A stretch of DNA of 64,000 nt from Polyangia bacterium (GTDB taxonomy: Bacteria; Myxococcota_A; Polyangia; Nannocystales; Nannocystaceae). The number at the start of each line of letters is the position of its first letter. Position 1 is the stretch's first letter. Of the stretch, positions 48,423 through 57,500 are shown piece after piece. The DNA is taken from positions 1 to 64,000 of the forward strand of contig JAUIKS010000026.1 in assembly GCA_030430565.1 (NCBI GenBank), in the 5' to 3' direction. A program made the translations under genes and the position numbers. The notes beneath the pieces are model-generated. The model was not told the origin of the DNA. It saw nothing but the letters and a program-made list of their open reading frames with translations, and did not search any database.

Positions 48423-51317
48423 CTACGCGCCCGCCCGCGCCCGGTTGAGCGCCAAGAGCCGCGCGAGCACCTCGTCGCGCAGCCACGTCGGCCACCACAG
48501 CCGCCACGGCCGGCGACGGCGCGTGGCCTCGACGGCGTAGGCCTCCTGGAACTCGTGGGTCACGCGGGCCGCGAGGTCTTCCCAGCCATAGGCGCGCAGC
48601 GTCGCGTCGTCGAGCGCCGCGTGCAGCCGACGCAGCGCCTCGAGCTCGGCGTCGCGCGTCTCCGGGCTGTGGAACGCGTTGTAGGTCCACGTCAGCCCGC
48701 GGCCGCGGTCGCGCATGAGCGCCGCGCGACGCTCGTGGTACTCGCGGCCCGCGGCCGCCAGCGACTCGTCGCGCTCCCACGCCGGCGGGAACGGGAAGGT
48801 CTCGAAGCAGTCAGAGGCCGTGTAGCGCAGGTCGTCCTTCATCGACGAGCCGAAGCGCCGCGCCCAGACCTCGTGGACCCGCGACTGCAGCAGCGCGAAG
48901 CCGGCGTCGTCCTCCATCGCGATGACGACCAGGGTCTTGTTGAGCACGTAGCGGGCCGGCACCCAGGCGAGCGCGAGGTGCTTCGAGGTGTCGGCCAGCG
49001 CCAGCACGCGCGCGAGGCCCCGCGTCGCCCGCCGCAGCTCGGGCCGGTCCCGCCAGAACCGCCACCACGGCCAGCGCGCGACCGCCGGAGCGCGCGCGGC
49101 TCGAGACGGCTTGACGCGGCGCTCGACCAGCGCGAGCGCGGCCGGCCATTCACGAGCTTGCTCGAGGGTCATGTCGGAGAAGTGGAGCACGTAGCGGCTC
49201 GGCGCCTGCGCCGGGTCCCGGTTGAGCTCGAGCCCGCCGAGGTACGGGAACACGCGATCGCGCGCGCGCGGCTCTTTGGCGAAGAGCTCGCGCATGCGCG
49301 CGATCGGGTTGGCGCCGGGGTTGCCGTCTTCGAACACGAAGCCGTCGGCGTAGGGCTCGAGGCCCTTGAACGCCCGGCCGGCGTTCTCGGGCAGCCGCGC
49401 GGGGCCGCGGTGCCCGCCCTGCGCGAGCAAGAACGCGGTGATCCGCGGGACCGGGCGGCCGTCGAGCGCGGCCGCGTGCTCACATGGCCCCTTGACCATA
49501 TGAACCGCGCTGACGTGCACCACCGCGGCGCCGGGCCAGCGGATCCGCCGCTCAGCCGCGAACAGGGTCGCGGGCGGGCTGTCCTCCGGGGCGGCGTCGG
49601 GGATCGTCGCGAGCCCCCACGCGAGCCCCTCGCCGCAGCACAGCGGCTCCAGCCCCGCCTCGCGGGTGTCGCCCTGGGCGACGGTGTTGGTCGCCAGCAG
49701 GCCGAGCGCGCCCCCCGGGCGCAGCAGCGCGTAGCCGCGGCGGAAGAAGTAGGCCACGAGGTCCGCCTGCCCGCCGCCCCCGGGGTAGCGCGCGCGCAGG
49801 AAGTCGAGGTACGCGCGCGAGAGCGCCCCCGAGATGCGGATCCCGGCGAGGAAGGGCGGGTTACCGATCACCGCGTCGAAGCCCGGCGCGGCTCGACGCG
49901 CCGGCTCGAAGACCTGCGGAAACTCGAGCGCCCAGTGAAACGGCCGCAGCGGCGGCGATGTCGAGCGCCGCGCCGTCGCGACCGCGCGCTGCAGCGTCCG
50001 CGCGGCCTCCTCGTCGCCCGCCCGCGCCCGCTCGGCGAGCGCCCGCCGCCGCCCCTCGAGCCGCGCGTGCGCGCGCTCGCCCGTGGTTTCGAAACGCGTG
50101 AGCAGCAGGCCGTCGGCGATCAGCCGCGCGCGCGCGCGATCGTCCGCCGCGGCCCCGAGCGCCGCCGCGAGCTCGCGCCGCGTCAAGCCCACGAGCGCGT
50201 CACCGTCGCGCAGCGCGTGATCGAGGAAGCCGAAGCCCCGGTCACGCGCGCCGCACTCGATCCACAGCGAGAGCGCCGCGACGCGGACCGCGAGCGGATC
50301 GAGATCGACGCCGTGCAGGCAGCGCTCGGCGATCGCGAGCCTGGTCACTGGGCTAGGTACATCGCTCGCGCGCTCCAAGGCGCGGCAGGCCGCGAGCAAG
50401 AACGCGCCGCAGCCCAGCGCGGGGTCACAGATCCGCAGCTCGAGCAGCCGCGCGCGCGGGGCCGCGGGGCCCAGCGCGGCGAGCAGCGGCGCGAGCGTGG
50501 TCTGCACGACCCGCGCGCACAGCTGCGGCGGCGTGTAGTGAGCCCCCGCGTCGCGCCTCCGGGGGTCGAGCGCGAGCTGGTAGGCGCCGGGCGGGAGCCG
50601 CCTGGCGGCGAGGCCCTCGATCCGCGCCGCGGCGTCCGCCAGGGCCTCGAGCGTCTCGGCGCGCGCCAGCGCGGCGCGCTCGTCACGACGCAGCGCGCGG
50701 CCGAGCTCGACCTGTCGCGCGAACCATGTCGATCGGCGCGCGGGCGCCTGGGCGAGCAGCGCGGCGAGCTCGACCACGCGCTCATCACGGCCGACGGCGA
50801 GCGCCGGCCCGTCGAGCCGTCGCGGCGACCAGCCGCGCAGGTGCTCGTAGACCGCGCCGAGGTGCTCGACCGGCAGCGCGTCGCCAGCGAGGAGCTCGCG
50901 CCCCTCGCCCTGCTCGATCGTGAAGAGGGCGCGCAGCGCCGCCGCCAACGCCTCGTCGGGCAGCCCGCGCCCGAGCCTCGCCTCGACCCGCGCCGGATCA
51001 AAGATCACGCCGCCGCGTCGACGGTGCAGCCCCTCGGACCACGCGCGGATCCTCGCCCCCCCGTCGCGCGCGTCACCGCGCAAGAGCGCGCGGTAAAGCG
51101 CGTCCGGATCGAGCGCCCCGTCGAGCAGACCGCGCGCGCCCGCCATCCACAGAAACACCAAGCGCAGGCACATGATCACGAGCGCCTCGCGGAGCCCGCC
51201 CAGGTCCTCGTCCGCCCGCGTCTCGAGACCTCGAAGCAGGGCGCGCAGCGCGTCCGGAGCCCGCGCGGCCAGCAGCCGCGAGCGCGCTTCAGGGTCACCG
51301 TGCGGGGACGCGGACAT
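48423..51317 (-). CDS. Eco57I/PglX-like N6-adenine DNA methylase, solitary, 964 aa
   Basis: ATG with GAGGT just upstream. The N-terminal helical part is followed by the SAM-binding motif DPALGCGAFLL (about residue 297) and the catalytic NPPF (Asn486), the gamma-type amino-methyltransferase order of Eco57I, MmeI and PglX. The C-terminal half (about 650-950) carries Trp/Arg/Asp blocks like the target-recognition parts of those enzymes (VLNKTLVVIAMED, SSMKDDLRYTASDCFETFPFPP). I see no PD-(D/E)xK or other nuclease motif in the first 150 residues, and no restriction gene, Pgl/BREX or DISARM partner nearby. It would methylate adenine at some site for epigenetic control or as part of a distant defence locus. 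Confidence 0.8.
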   Translation of the reverse strand: MSASPHGDPEARSRLLAARAPDALRALLRGLETRADEDLGGLREALVIMCLRLVFLWMAGARGLLDGALDPDALYRALLRGDARDGGARIRAWSEGLHRRRGGVIFDPARVEARLGRGLPDEALAAALRALFTIEQGEGRELLAGDALPVEHLGAVYEHLRGWSPRRLDGPALAVGRDERVVELAALLAQAPARRSTWFARQVELGRALRRDERAALARAETLEALADAAARIEGLAARRLPPGAYQLALDPRRRDAGAHYTPPQLCARVVQTTLAPLLAALGPAAPRARLLELRICDPALGCGAFLLAACRALERASDVPSPVTRLAIAERCLHGVDLDPLAVRVAALSLWIECGARDRGFGFLDHALRDGDALVGLTRRELAAALGAAADDRARARLIADGLLLTRFETTGERAHARLEGRRRALAERARAGDEEAARTLQRAVATARRSTSPPLRPFHWALEFPQVFEPARRAAPGFDAVIGNPPFLAGIRISGALSRAYLDFLRARYPGGGGQADLVAYFFRRGYALLRPGGALGLLATNTVAQGDTREAGLEPLCCGEGLAWGLATIPDAAPEDSPPATLFAAERRIRWPGAAVVHVSAVHMVKGPCEHAAALDGRPVPRITAFLLAQGGHRGPARLPENAGRAFKGLEPYADGFVFEDGNPGANPIARMRELFAKEPRARDRVFPYLGGLELNRDPAQAPSRYVLHFSDMTLEQAREWPAALALVERRVKPSRAARAPAVARWPWWRFWRDRPELRRATRGLARVLALADTSKHLALAWVPARYVLNKTLVVIAMEDDAGFALLQSRVHEVWARRFGSSMKDDLRYTASDCFETFPFPPAWERDESLAAAGREYHERRAALMRDRGRGLTWTYNAFHSPETRDAELEALRRLHAALDDATLRAYGWEDLAARVTHEFQEAYAVEATRRRRPWRLWWPTWLRDEVLARLLALNRARAGA

Positions 51318-51482
51318 GCGGACCTCGCCGAGTGTGCCACACGGCCGGCCCGCGCCCGCGTGGGCGGCGAGCGCTGCGCCTCGAGCTCCGCGGGTCACGA
51401 TCGTCCTCGGCGCGCGGCGCCAGACGACCCCGCGTCGCCGGAGCTTGCCGTCCCCCGCCGGGGGCGCTAGGCCCTGCCCCCC

Positions 51483-51740
51483 ATGGACGCGAACAAGTTA
51501 ATTGTCCTTCGGGACATCCAGTACACGATTCACCCGCACTGCGGCGTGTGTGCCTGGTCCGACCTGTCCGCGGACGGCTGGGGATACTGCGACGCGCACG
51601 AGTACGCGCACAAGAAGCACTCGGAGGCGCGCAGCCGCCTCAGCATCCACCGCGTCGGCTCATGCCCGGACTTCGAGCTCGACGAGCAGAAGCTCGCGAC
51701 CCTCGGGCTGCACGCGTTCCGCGAATTCGTCGAGGTCTGA
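51483..51740 (+). CDS. Small Cys/His-rich protein, unknown, 85 aa
   Basis: Start ATG with SD weak. It has HPHCGVCAW, GWGYCDAHEYAHKKH and GSCPDFE, so four Cys and several His that could hold zinc or an Fe-S centre. Its biased codon use supports a real gene. No known family recognised. It ends 10 bp before the convergent coiled-coil ORF. Confidence 0.6.
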   Translation: MDANKLIVLRDIQYTIHPHCGVCAWSDLSADGWGYCDAHEYAHKKHSEARSRLSIHRVGSCPDFELDEQKLATLGLHAFREFVEV

Positions 51741-51750
51741 CGGCGGGCTG

Positions 51751-51948
51751 CTACGAGACGGCCGCGGCCGCGCTGGCCTCGCCGTCGTTCTGCTGCAGCA
51801 GCTCCTCTAGGGCCTGCACCGCCCCCGAGATGCGCAGCATCGTGCGCTCCACCTCGGCTCGACGCGCGTCGAGGTCGGCGAGCAGCTTCTTGCCCGACTC
51901 GAGCTCCTCACGCAGCTTCGCGATCCGTGCTTCAATCCGTTCCTTCAT
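51751..51948 (-). CDS. Small coiled-coil protein, 65 aa
   Basis: Glu/Arg/Leu heptad-like helices (RIAKLREELESGKKLLADLDARRAE, then VQALEELLQ) through most of its length; no Cys and no signal peptide. A GGAG lies about 10 nt upstream of the ATG. Could be a structural or regulatory helix-bundle protein; real-gene status supported mainly by regular heptads. Confidence 0.55.
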   Translation of the reverse strand: MKERIEARIAKLREELESGKKLLADLDARRAEVERTMLRISGAVQALEELLQQNDGEASAAAAVS

Positions 51949-52049
51949 ATCTCGTGGCTCCGATACCCGCGGTTGACCCGGGCGTGGCCCGAGGGTACAT
52001 CGCGAGCCGTACTCGCGGGCGACGAATATTCGGTACGCAGGACCACAGG

Positions 52050-52628
52050 ATGCGAGCGGCGATCTGGGGACTCACGCGGGCGCCTGGCGAGCCCGTCGAC
52101 GCGCTCTGCGACGCGGCGCGCGAGCTCTCGCTACGCTACCACGCGCCGAGCTTCCTCCCGCACCTGACGATCGTCGGCAAGCTCGAGCTGCCTGACGCGG
52201 CGAGCGTCCGCGCCGCGAGTGAGATCGTGCGTACCGTCGCGCGCAGCACCTGCCCTCTCTCCGTCGTCGCGGGCGCGCCGCAGCACAGCCCTCGCCGGCT
52301 GCGCGCGGTGCTGCTGCCGACCACGAGCCCGCGCGAGCTGCTGGTGCTGCGTCACCAACTCGCGGCCGCGCTCGCGGCCCGCGGCCTCACGATCGCCGAC
52401 GCGGCGACCGAAGCGTTCGCGCCGCACGTCAGCCTGCTCTACGGCGACCTGCCCGAGAAAACACGTGAGGAGGTCGTCGCGCTTCCCCGCGCGCGCGCCC
52501 TCGCCGGCTCCCTGCGCGTCACGGCGCTCGCGCTCGCCAGCGCGGGCGGGCCCGACTGGTCCCAGGTCTCGCGCTGGCGCGTGCTCACCACGGCGGCGCT
52601 CCGCGACCCGATTAACCTGTCCTGTTAG
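52050..52628 (+). CDS. 2H phosphoesterase (cyclic phosphodiesterase-like), 192 aa
   Basis: Two HxT/S motifs define the fold: HLTIVG (His38-x-Thr40) and HVSLLYG (His126-x-Ser128), in an about 190-residue alpha/beta protein. 2H enzymes open 2',3'-cyclic phosphates at RNA or nucleotide ends or act on cyclic dinucleotide-like compounds. The nearest family by layout is the cyclic nucleotide phosphodiesterase/LigT group. The ATG before RAAIWGLTRAPGE is chosen because the upstream extension is Arg-rich and lacks the first strand of the fold. It stands between the coiled-coil ORF and the zinc-ribbon gene. Confidence 0.72.
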   Translation: MRAAIWGLTRAPGEPVDALCDAARELSLRYHAPSFLPHLTIVGKLELPDAASVRAASEIVRTVARSTCPLSVVAGAPQHSPRRLRAVLLPTTSPRELLVLRHQLAAALAARGLTIADAATEAFAPHVSLLYGDLPEKTREEVVALPRARALAGSLRVTALALASAGGPDWSQVSRWRVLTTAALRDPINLSC

Positions 52629-52761
52629 ACATGATTAAACCGCCGCGCGTCATCGTCGCCGCCCCAGGCGCCGTCCCCGAGCCTCGACCGCCATCAGGCC
52701 GCCGCCGTCGCGGTCCGCTCGGTCCTGGCGCTGATCGCCGCGCCCGCGTGCGCGCCCGCGA

Positions 52762-52962
52762 TCACACCAAGACCGTGAAGGACTGCTCGCAGTGCGGGCA
52801 CTCGTAGTAGTGCTCGACGTCCGTGTCCGCCGCCGGCGAGTACGGGTTGCCGTGGGTCACCGTGCTGCCCACGTAGTACACGCCCTTACGCTTGCACTCG
52901 CGGCACTGCTTGTTCTTCTCCAGCGATCGCGTCGATCCTCGCCCACCAAAATTCGCCACCAT
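52762..52962 (-). CDS. Small zinc-ribbon-like protein, 66 aa
   Basis: CRECKRK and YECPHCEQSF give two CxxC pairs, a zinc-ribbon type. ATG with GGGAG about 7 nt upstream supports the start. It lies 28 bp downstream of the DUF1501 gene on the same strand, so it could be in that operon. Might bind nucleic acid or another protein; no function known. High confidence that it is a gene, lower for role. Confidence 0.7.
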   Translation of the reverse strand: MVANFGGRGSTRSLEKNKQCRECKRKGVYYVGSTVTHGNPYSPAADTDVEHYYECPHCEQSFTVLV

Positions 52963-52990
52963 CGTCCCGCTCCCATTCCTTGCCCAACAG

Positions 52991-54265
52991 TCAGGTCTCT
53001 AACAGCTCCTGGATCACGGCGCCCTCGCTCAGGCGCACGGGCCTCGCCGCCGGCGTGACCTGCTCGATCTCCGGGTCGATCCCGAGGCCGGTCAGCACCG
53101 TGGCGTAGACGTCGCCGATCGTCTTCGCGTCCTTGACCTCGCGGCCGCCCCCGGGGTCCGTCGAGCCGATCACCCGCCCGCCTCGCAGCCCGCCGCCCGC
53201 GATCGCGGCGCTGAAGCCGTGCGGCCAGTGGTCGCGCCCGTCGAAGCGGTTGATCCTCGGCGTGCGCCCGAACTCCCCGAGGCAGACCACCGCGGTGCTG
53301 CGCAGCAGGTCGCGCTCGCGCAGGTCCTCGACCAAGCTGGCGAAGGCCGGGTCGAGGATCCGCACGAGCCGGCGGTGCACGCCGTGGTTGTCGATGTGGC
53401 TGTCCCAGCCCGAGAGCGTCACCTCGACGCAGCGCACCCCGACCTCGATGAGCCGCCGCGCCGCCAGGCAGCCGCGGCCGAAGGGCGTGTCGCCGTAGCG
53501 GGCCCGCGCCGCGCTCGGCTCCTCCTCGAGGTCGAAGGCCTTGAGCTGCGGGGACTTCATCATGCGCAGCGCCGCGTCGACGGTCTCGACGTGACGGGTC
53601 GAGCGACGGACCGACTCGCGCCCCTCGGCGAAGCGCCCCTCGAGCACCTCGAGGTCGCGGACGCGCAGCGCGGCGCGCTCGTCATCGACCAGCGATCGCA
53701 CGTCGGGCAGCGGCCCCCTCGGGTCGCCGATCTTAAACGCGTCGAGGGCCGCGCCCAGAAACCCGCCGCGCCCCGGCCAGCGCCCGGGGAGGATCGAGAC
53801 GTGCCGCGGGATCTCGGCGCCGTCCACGGGCAGCTGGTCACACAAGATGGCGCCCAGCGCCGGGTGGATCACGGTCGGCGTGGGTCGAAAGCCGGTCTTG
53901 AGGTGATAGGTCGCGCGCTCGTGGTCCCCCTCTTTGCTGACGAGCGAGCGCACAAGCGAGATCGAGGCCATCTGCGCCGCGGTGCGTTCGAAGCCCGCGG
54001 CGAGCTGGATCCCCGGCGCGGCCGTGTCGATCGCGGTCGTCCCCCCCGCGATCGCGCCGCCGGGGTGCGGATCGAAGGTCTCGAGCTGGCTGGGGCCGCC
54101 GTCGAGCCACAGCAGGATCAGCGCGCCCGGCGTGTCGCCGCGCCCGGCCGCGCCCGTGCGCGCGCGCGCGACCCAGGTCGTCAACCACGACGCGCCCCCG
54201 AGGCCGGCGAGGCCCAGGAGCCCGCGGCGGCTCAGGCCCTTCACGTCGCGCGTCAGTGGTTCCAC
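52991..54265 (-). CDS. DUF1501-family protein with Tat-type signal, 424 aa
   Basis: The N-terminus has a twin-arginine signal (SRRGLLGLAGLGGASWL) for export of folded protein. The rest matches DUF1501, an alkaline phosphatase/sulfatase-like fold: LWLDGGPSQLETFDPH, CVEVTLSGWDSHIDNHG, VVCLGEFGRTPRINR and DGRDHWPHGFSAAIAG. These carry the usual metal-type Asp and His residues. In planctomycetes and myxobacteria DUF1501 genes almost always follow a DUF1549/DUF1553 gene, as here, where the starts overlap by 13 bp. The biochemical role of the pair is not established. Confidence 0.88.
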   Translation of the reverse strand: MEPLTRDVKGLSRRGLLGLAGLGGASWLTTWVARARTGAAGRGDTPGALILLWLDGGPSQLETFDPHPGGAIAGGTTAIDTAAPGIQLAAGFERTAAQMASISLVRSLVSKEGDHERATYHLKTGFRPTPTVIHPALGAILCDQLPVDGAEIPRHVSILPGRWPGRGGFLGAALDAFKIGDPRGPLPDVRSLVDDERAALRVRDLEVLEGRFAEGRESVRRSTRHVETVDAALRMMKSPQLKAFDLEEEPSAARARYGDTPFGRGCLAARRLIEVGVRCVEVTLSGWDSHIDNHGVHRRLVRILDPAFASLVEDLRERDLLRSTAVVCLGEFGRTPRINRFDGRDHWPHGFSAAIAGGGLRGGRVIGSTDPGGGREVKDAKTIGDVYATVLTGLGIDPEIEQVTPAARPVRLSEGAVIQELLET

Positions 54266-55941
54266 GCGAACTCCGTCGTGTTGAGCAGCGCCCAGTAGAG
54301 GTCCGCCAGCGCGCGCCCCCGCGCCTCGCCGCGCGAGCCCCCCAGGCGCGCGCGGAAGTGCTCGCGCTCGCGCTCGCTGGGCCTGCGGCTGAGCACCGCG
54401 AGGAAGGCGAGCTCGACCGCGCGCGCGTCGTCAGGGGCCAGCGCGGCGATCCGGGTCGACGCGTTGCCCACGAGGTCCCGCTCGACGCGCTCGTGCACGA
54501 GCGCGCCGTTGAGCAGCAGCAGGCGCTGCGGGATCGTGCCGCCGTCCTCGAGCAGCTCGTCCTCGCCGGCGTCGCCGTAGCGGCGGATGAACTCGGCCTC
54601 CTGCCGGTAGCGCGCGAGCCGGAGCAGCACGTGCGAGTCGCGGTCGACCGTCTCGATCGAGGCCGCCTGCAGCAGCGCGCCGACGACCTGCTCGGGGCGC
54701 AGGCGCGTGATCGGAAAGGTGTCCCACGAGACATCCTTCGAGTCGCGCGCCGATTCAGCCCTCGCGCTGTCGTCGGCAGCCGTGGCGGCCGGCGCCGCGC
54801 GGCGGCTCTCGCGGGCGAAGGTCTCGCTCATCGCGATCGCGCGGATCAGCAGCTGCAGATCGAAGCCGCTGGCGACGAAGCGCTCCGCGAGCAGCGTGAG
54901 CGCCTCGGGGTGCGGCCCCGTCAGCGGGATGTCGTCGACGGGGTCGACGAGCGGGCGCCCGAGCATCAGCGCCCACACGCGGTTGACGGTCGCGCGCGCG
55001 AACGCCCTGTTGTCCGGGTGCGTCACCCAGCGCGCGAGGCGGTCCCGCGGCGCCCCCTCCTCGGGCAGCAGCGCGCGCGCGAAGGGGACCTGGGGCGCGA
55101 TCGTCACGGCGCCGCCGCTGGCGTGGTCGTCGTAGCGATACTCGCCGCGCAGCTCCTGCACGCCGCGGTAGCCGACCCCGGCGCCGCCGAAGAACGCCGC
55201 GAGGCCCTGGAAGTCGCGCTGCGTCCAGCGCTCGTCGAAGGGGTGATCGTGACACTCCGCGCAGTCCAGCCGCGCGCCGAGCAGCGCCCGGCTCACGCGC
55301 CCGGCGAGCTTGGCCTCCTCCGGCGCCGCGCCGTCGGGCTTGATCGCCGAGGTCACGAAGTTGGCCTCGGGGTGCTGCGTCCACAGCCCGCGGCCGCCGA
55401 TCATCGCGGCGACGATCTCGTCGTAGGGCCGCTGAGCCAGGATCTGGTCCGAGAGCCACGCGACGAAGCGGCGCCGCCGGTAGAAGATCAGCGACCCCTG
55501 CTCGACCCCGACCAGCGCCCGCGCCAGCCGCTCCGCGAGGTAGTCCGCGCTCCGGCGATCGGCGAGCAGGCGCTCGACCCACCACGCCAGCACCTCCCGC
55601 TCCGAGGCGCGCTCGCGCAGCCCCTCGAGCTGCCGGATCTCCTCGATCGAGGGGATGGTGCCGGTGAGCGCGAGCGAGAGCCGGCGCGCGACCGTCAGCA
55701 TCGGCGCCCGCGCGGCGGGGCGCGACACGACGCCCGCGCGCTCCAGCGCCGCGTCGAGCTCCGTGGCGCCCTCGCGCGCCGCCGCCTCGATCGCCACGGG
55801 CGCCTCTGCCGGGCCCGCGCGCTCGGGGCTCGCCGCGCTCACGTCCCCGCGCAGCGCCGCAGCGCACAGCGCAACGCCTGAGAGCGCGACGCCGATGAAC
55901 GCCGCGTCCTTGACCCAGGGCCTCGATCGTTGGGAGTTCAC
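54253..55941 (-). CDS. DUF1549/DUF1553 cytochrome-like protein, 562 aa
   Basis: The N-terminal helix (AFIGVALSGVALCAAAL) serves as signal or anchor. A DUF1549-type region follows (RLSLALTGTIPSIEEIRQL, YLAERLARALVG, RPYDEIVAAMI), then a CxxCH (CAECHDHPF) that may carry one c-type heme, and a DUF1553 C-terminal half (HPDNRAFARATVNRVWALMLG, LLIRAIAMSETFARES, TRLRPEQVVGALLQA, WALLNTTEFAWNH). Single CxxCH and the DUF1501 partner match the planctomycete layout, where a redox or polymer-handling role at the outer face is suspected. The stop overlaps the DUF1501 start. Divergent from the membrane gene at 56077. Confidence 0.88.
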   Translation of the reverse strand: MNSQRSRPWVKDAAFIGVALSGVALCAAALRGDVSAASPERAGPAEAPVAIEAAAREGATELDAALERAGVVSRPAARAPMLTVARRLSLALTGTIPSIEEIRQLEGLRERASEREVLAWWVERLLADRRSADYLAERLARALVGVEQGSLIFYRRRRFVAWLSDQILAQRPYDEIVAAMIGGRGLWTQHPEANFVTSAIKPDGAAPEEAKLAGRVSRALLGARLDCAECHDHPFDERWTQRDFQGLAAFFGGAGVGYRGVQELRGEYRYDDHASGGAVTIAPQVPFARALLPEEGAPRDRLARWVTHPDNRAFARATVNRVWALMLGRPLVDPVDDIPLTGPHPEALTLLAERFVASGFDLQLLIRAIAMSETFARESRRAAPAATAADDSARAESARDSKDVSWDTFPITRLRPEQVVGALLQAASIETVDRDSHVLLRLARYRQEAEFIRRYGDAGEDELLEDGGTIPQRLLLLNGALVHERVERDLVGNASTRIAALAPDDARAVELAFLAVLSRRPSEREREHFRARLGGSRGEARGRALADLYWALLNTTEFAWNH

Positions 55942-56062
55942 GCGCGTATCGGCGCGCCCTCACCACGGCGCGCCCCTGAAGTATCGCCAGCCGGCTCGGC
56001 GCTGTCGAGCGCGCGCTCGCTTGGCCCCAGGTCGAGCGCGGCCGGGCGCCGTGCGACCGCGC

Positions 56063-56068
56063 TACCAT
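56063..56068 (+). promoter_or_regulatory. Candidate -10 (TACCAT) of a leaderless membrane-protein gene
   Basis: TACCAT, 8 nt, then GTG at 56077, no Shine-Dalgarno. Same pattern as upstream of the kinase, rhodanese and methyltransferase genes. Confidence 0.45.
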
Positions 56069-56076
56069 TGACGCGC

Positions 56077-57195
56077 GTGCACGAGGCAGCCCCAGCGAGC
56101 GCCCGCGCGGGCGCGCCCGGCGTGGTCGCGCGCGCGCTCGCGTGGTTGTTCGGGCTGCTGTCCTTGGTCGCGGGCCTCTCGCTGTTCGCAACATTCCCGA
56201 TCGTGCAGGTCGCCACGCTCGGCTACCTCCTGCTGGCGAGCGGGCGCGTCGCCCGAAGCGGCCGGCTCCGCGACGGCCTCCCAGGCGTCGCCGCGGCCGG
56301 GCGCGTCGGCGGCGTCGTGCTCGGCGTCTGGCTGCTGCTGTGGATCCCGCGGCTCCCCGCCTCGCTCGCCCGCTCCGCCCGCCTCATCGACCCCGAGGGC
56401 TCGACGGCCGGCGCGCTCACCGGCGTGACGATCGCGCTGCTCGTGCTGCTGCTGCTACACGCGCTCGCGGCCTGCGCCCGCGGCGGGCGGCTGCGCGACT
56501 TCTTGATCCCGCGCCCGCGGATCGAGCTGCGCGCGCTTCGTGATCTGTTCACAAGGTCAGGCTACGCGAGGGCCCGCGACGTCGTGTGGGACACCCTCCG
56601 CGCGACGCGCGTGCCGGCGCTCCTGTGGCTCGGCCTGCGCGGCTTCATCCTCGGCGCGCTGTGGCTCGCGGTCCCGACGACGCTGCTCGCGATCGGCGCG
56701 GCCACGCCCGCGCTGGCGTGGCTGGGCGTCCTGCTCATGGCGGTCTCGACCGCCTACCTGCCCTTCATCCAGATCCGGCTCGCGCTCGAGGATCGCCTGA
56801 GCGTCGCGCTCGAGGTCGACGTCATCAACCGCGCCTACGCCGGCGCGCCGCTGGCGATGGCGAGCGCGCTGATGCTGACCGCGCTCTCGGCCCTGCCGCT
56901 CTACCTCCTCAAGATCGAGCTGATGCCGCGCGAGGTCACCTGGCTCCCCGGGATGCTGTTCGTGATCTTCACGCTGCCCGCGCGGCTGCTCTGCGGCTGG
57001 GCGCTGGCCCGCGGGCTCGGGCGGGCGCGCCCCCGTCACCGCGCGCTGCGGGTGCTGGGGCGCGTGCTCGCGGTCCCGGCCGTCGCGCTCTACGCCGTGG
57101 TCCTGTACTTCACGCAGTACCTGTCATGGTACGGATCGTGGAGCCTCTACGAGCAGCACGCGTTCTTGCTGCCGGTCCCGTTTCTAGGCGGATAG
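56077..57195 (+). CDS. Multi-pass membrane protein, unknown, 372 aa
   Basis: About eight membrane helices. The start GTG before HEAAPASARAG is taken from the TACCAT hexamer; 49 in-frame codons upstream are low-complexity. A cytoplasmic loop holds SLARSARLIDPEGSTAG and a basic FLIPRPRIELRALRDL stretch; nothing looks catalytic. It resembles the loosely described DUF4013-like membrane proteins only in layout. No operon partner is clear. Confidence 0.7.
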   Translation: MHEAAPASARAGAPGVVARALAWLFGLLSLVAGLSLFATFPIVQVATLGYLLLASGRVARSGRLRDGLPGVAAAGRVGGVVLGVWLLLWIPRLPASLARSARLIDPEGSTAGALTGVTIALLVLLLLHALAACARGGRLRDFLIPRPRIELRALRDLFTRSGYARARDVVWDTLRATRVPALLWLGLRGFILGALWLAVPTTLLAIGAATPALAWLGVLLMAVSTAYLPFIQIRLALEDRLSVALEVDVINRAYAGAPLAMASALMLTALSALPLYLLKIELMPREVTWLPGMLFVIFTLPARLLCGWALARGLGRARPRHRALRVLGRVLAVPAVALYAVVLYFTQYLSWYGSWSLYEQHAFLLPVPFLGG

Positions 57196-57500
57196 CGCGG
57201 ACGATAGGCCCTGCTCCAAGCGCCAGGTCTCGCGCGTCGCTGCCCGCGCTCGGCACGGCGGGCGCAATAACGTCCCCTCGCTCGTGGGACCGCACCACCG
57301 ACTGCGGCCCAGGGCTCCCGCCCCTTTCCAGCTCGAGGCCGGCGGTACAGGACGACGGCGCGCCCGGCGACGGGCGCGGGGAGCTCCGCGTGACGCGGAG
57401 GTCACGGCGGAGTCGGCGACGCGGGCGGCTCGATCCGAGGCGCGCACGCGCCCTGTAAACCACGCTACTCTGACTCTACGGACAGATCGGAGCGAACGAG
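57196..57500. other. Intergenic region before the propeller lipoprotein gene
   Basis: 305 bp, no supported gene. A hairpin with GCCCGC (57242-57247) and GCGGGC (57258-57263) lies 46 bp after the membrane gene and may terminate it. Nothing else stands out. Confidence 0.5.

Noticed and set aside
48423..51317. A complete restriction-modification system
   Set aside because: No nuclease motif or neighbouring restriction gene was found, so only a methylase is called.
48555..51470. 971-residue plus-strand frame opposite the methylase
   Set aside because: Arg-rich shadow; methylase motifs lie on the other strand.
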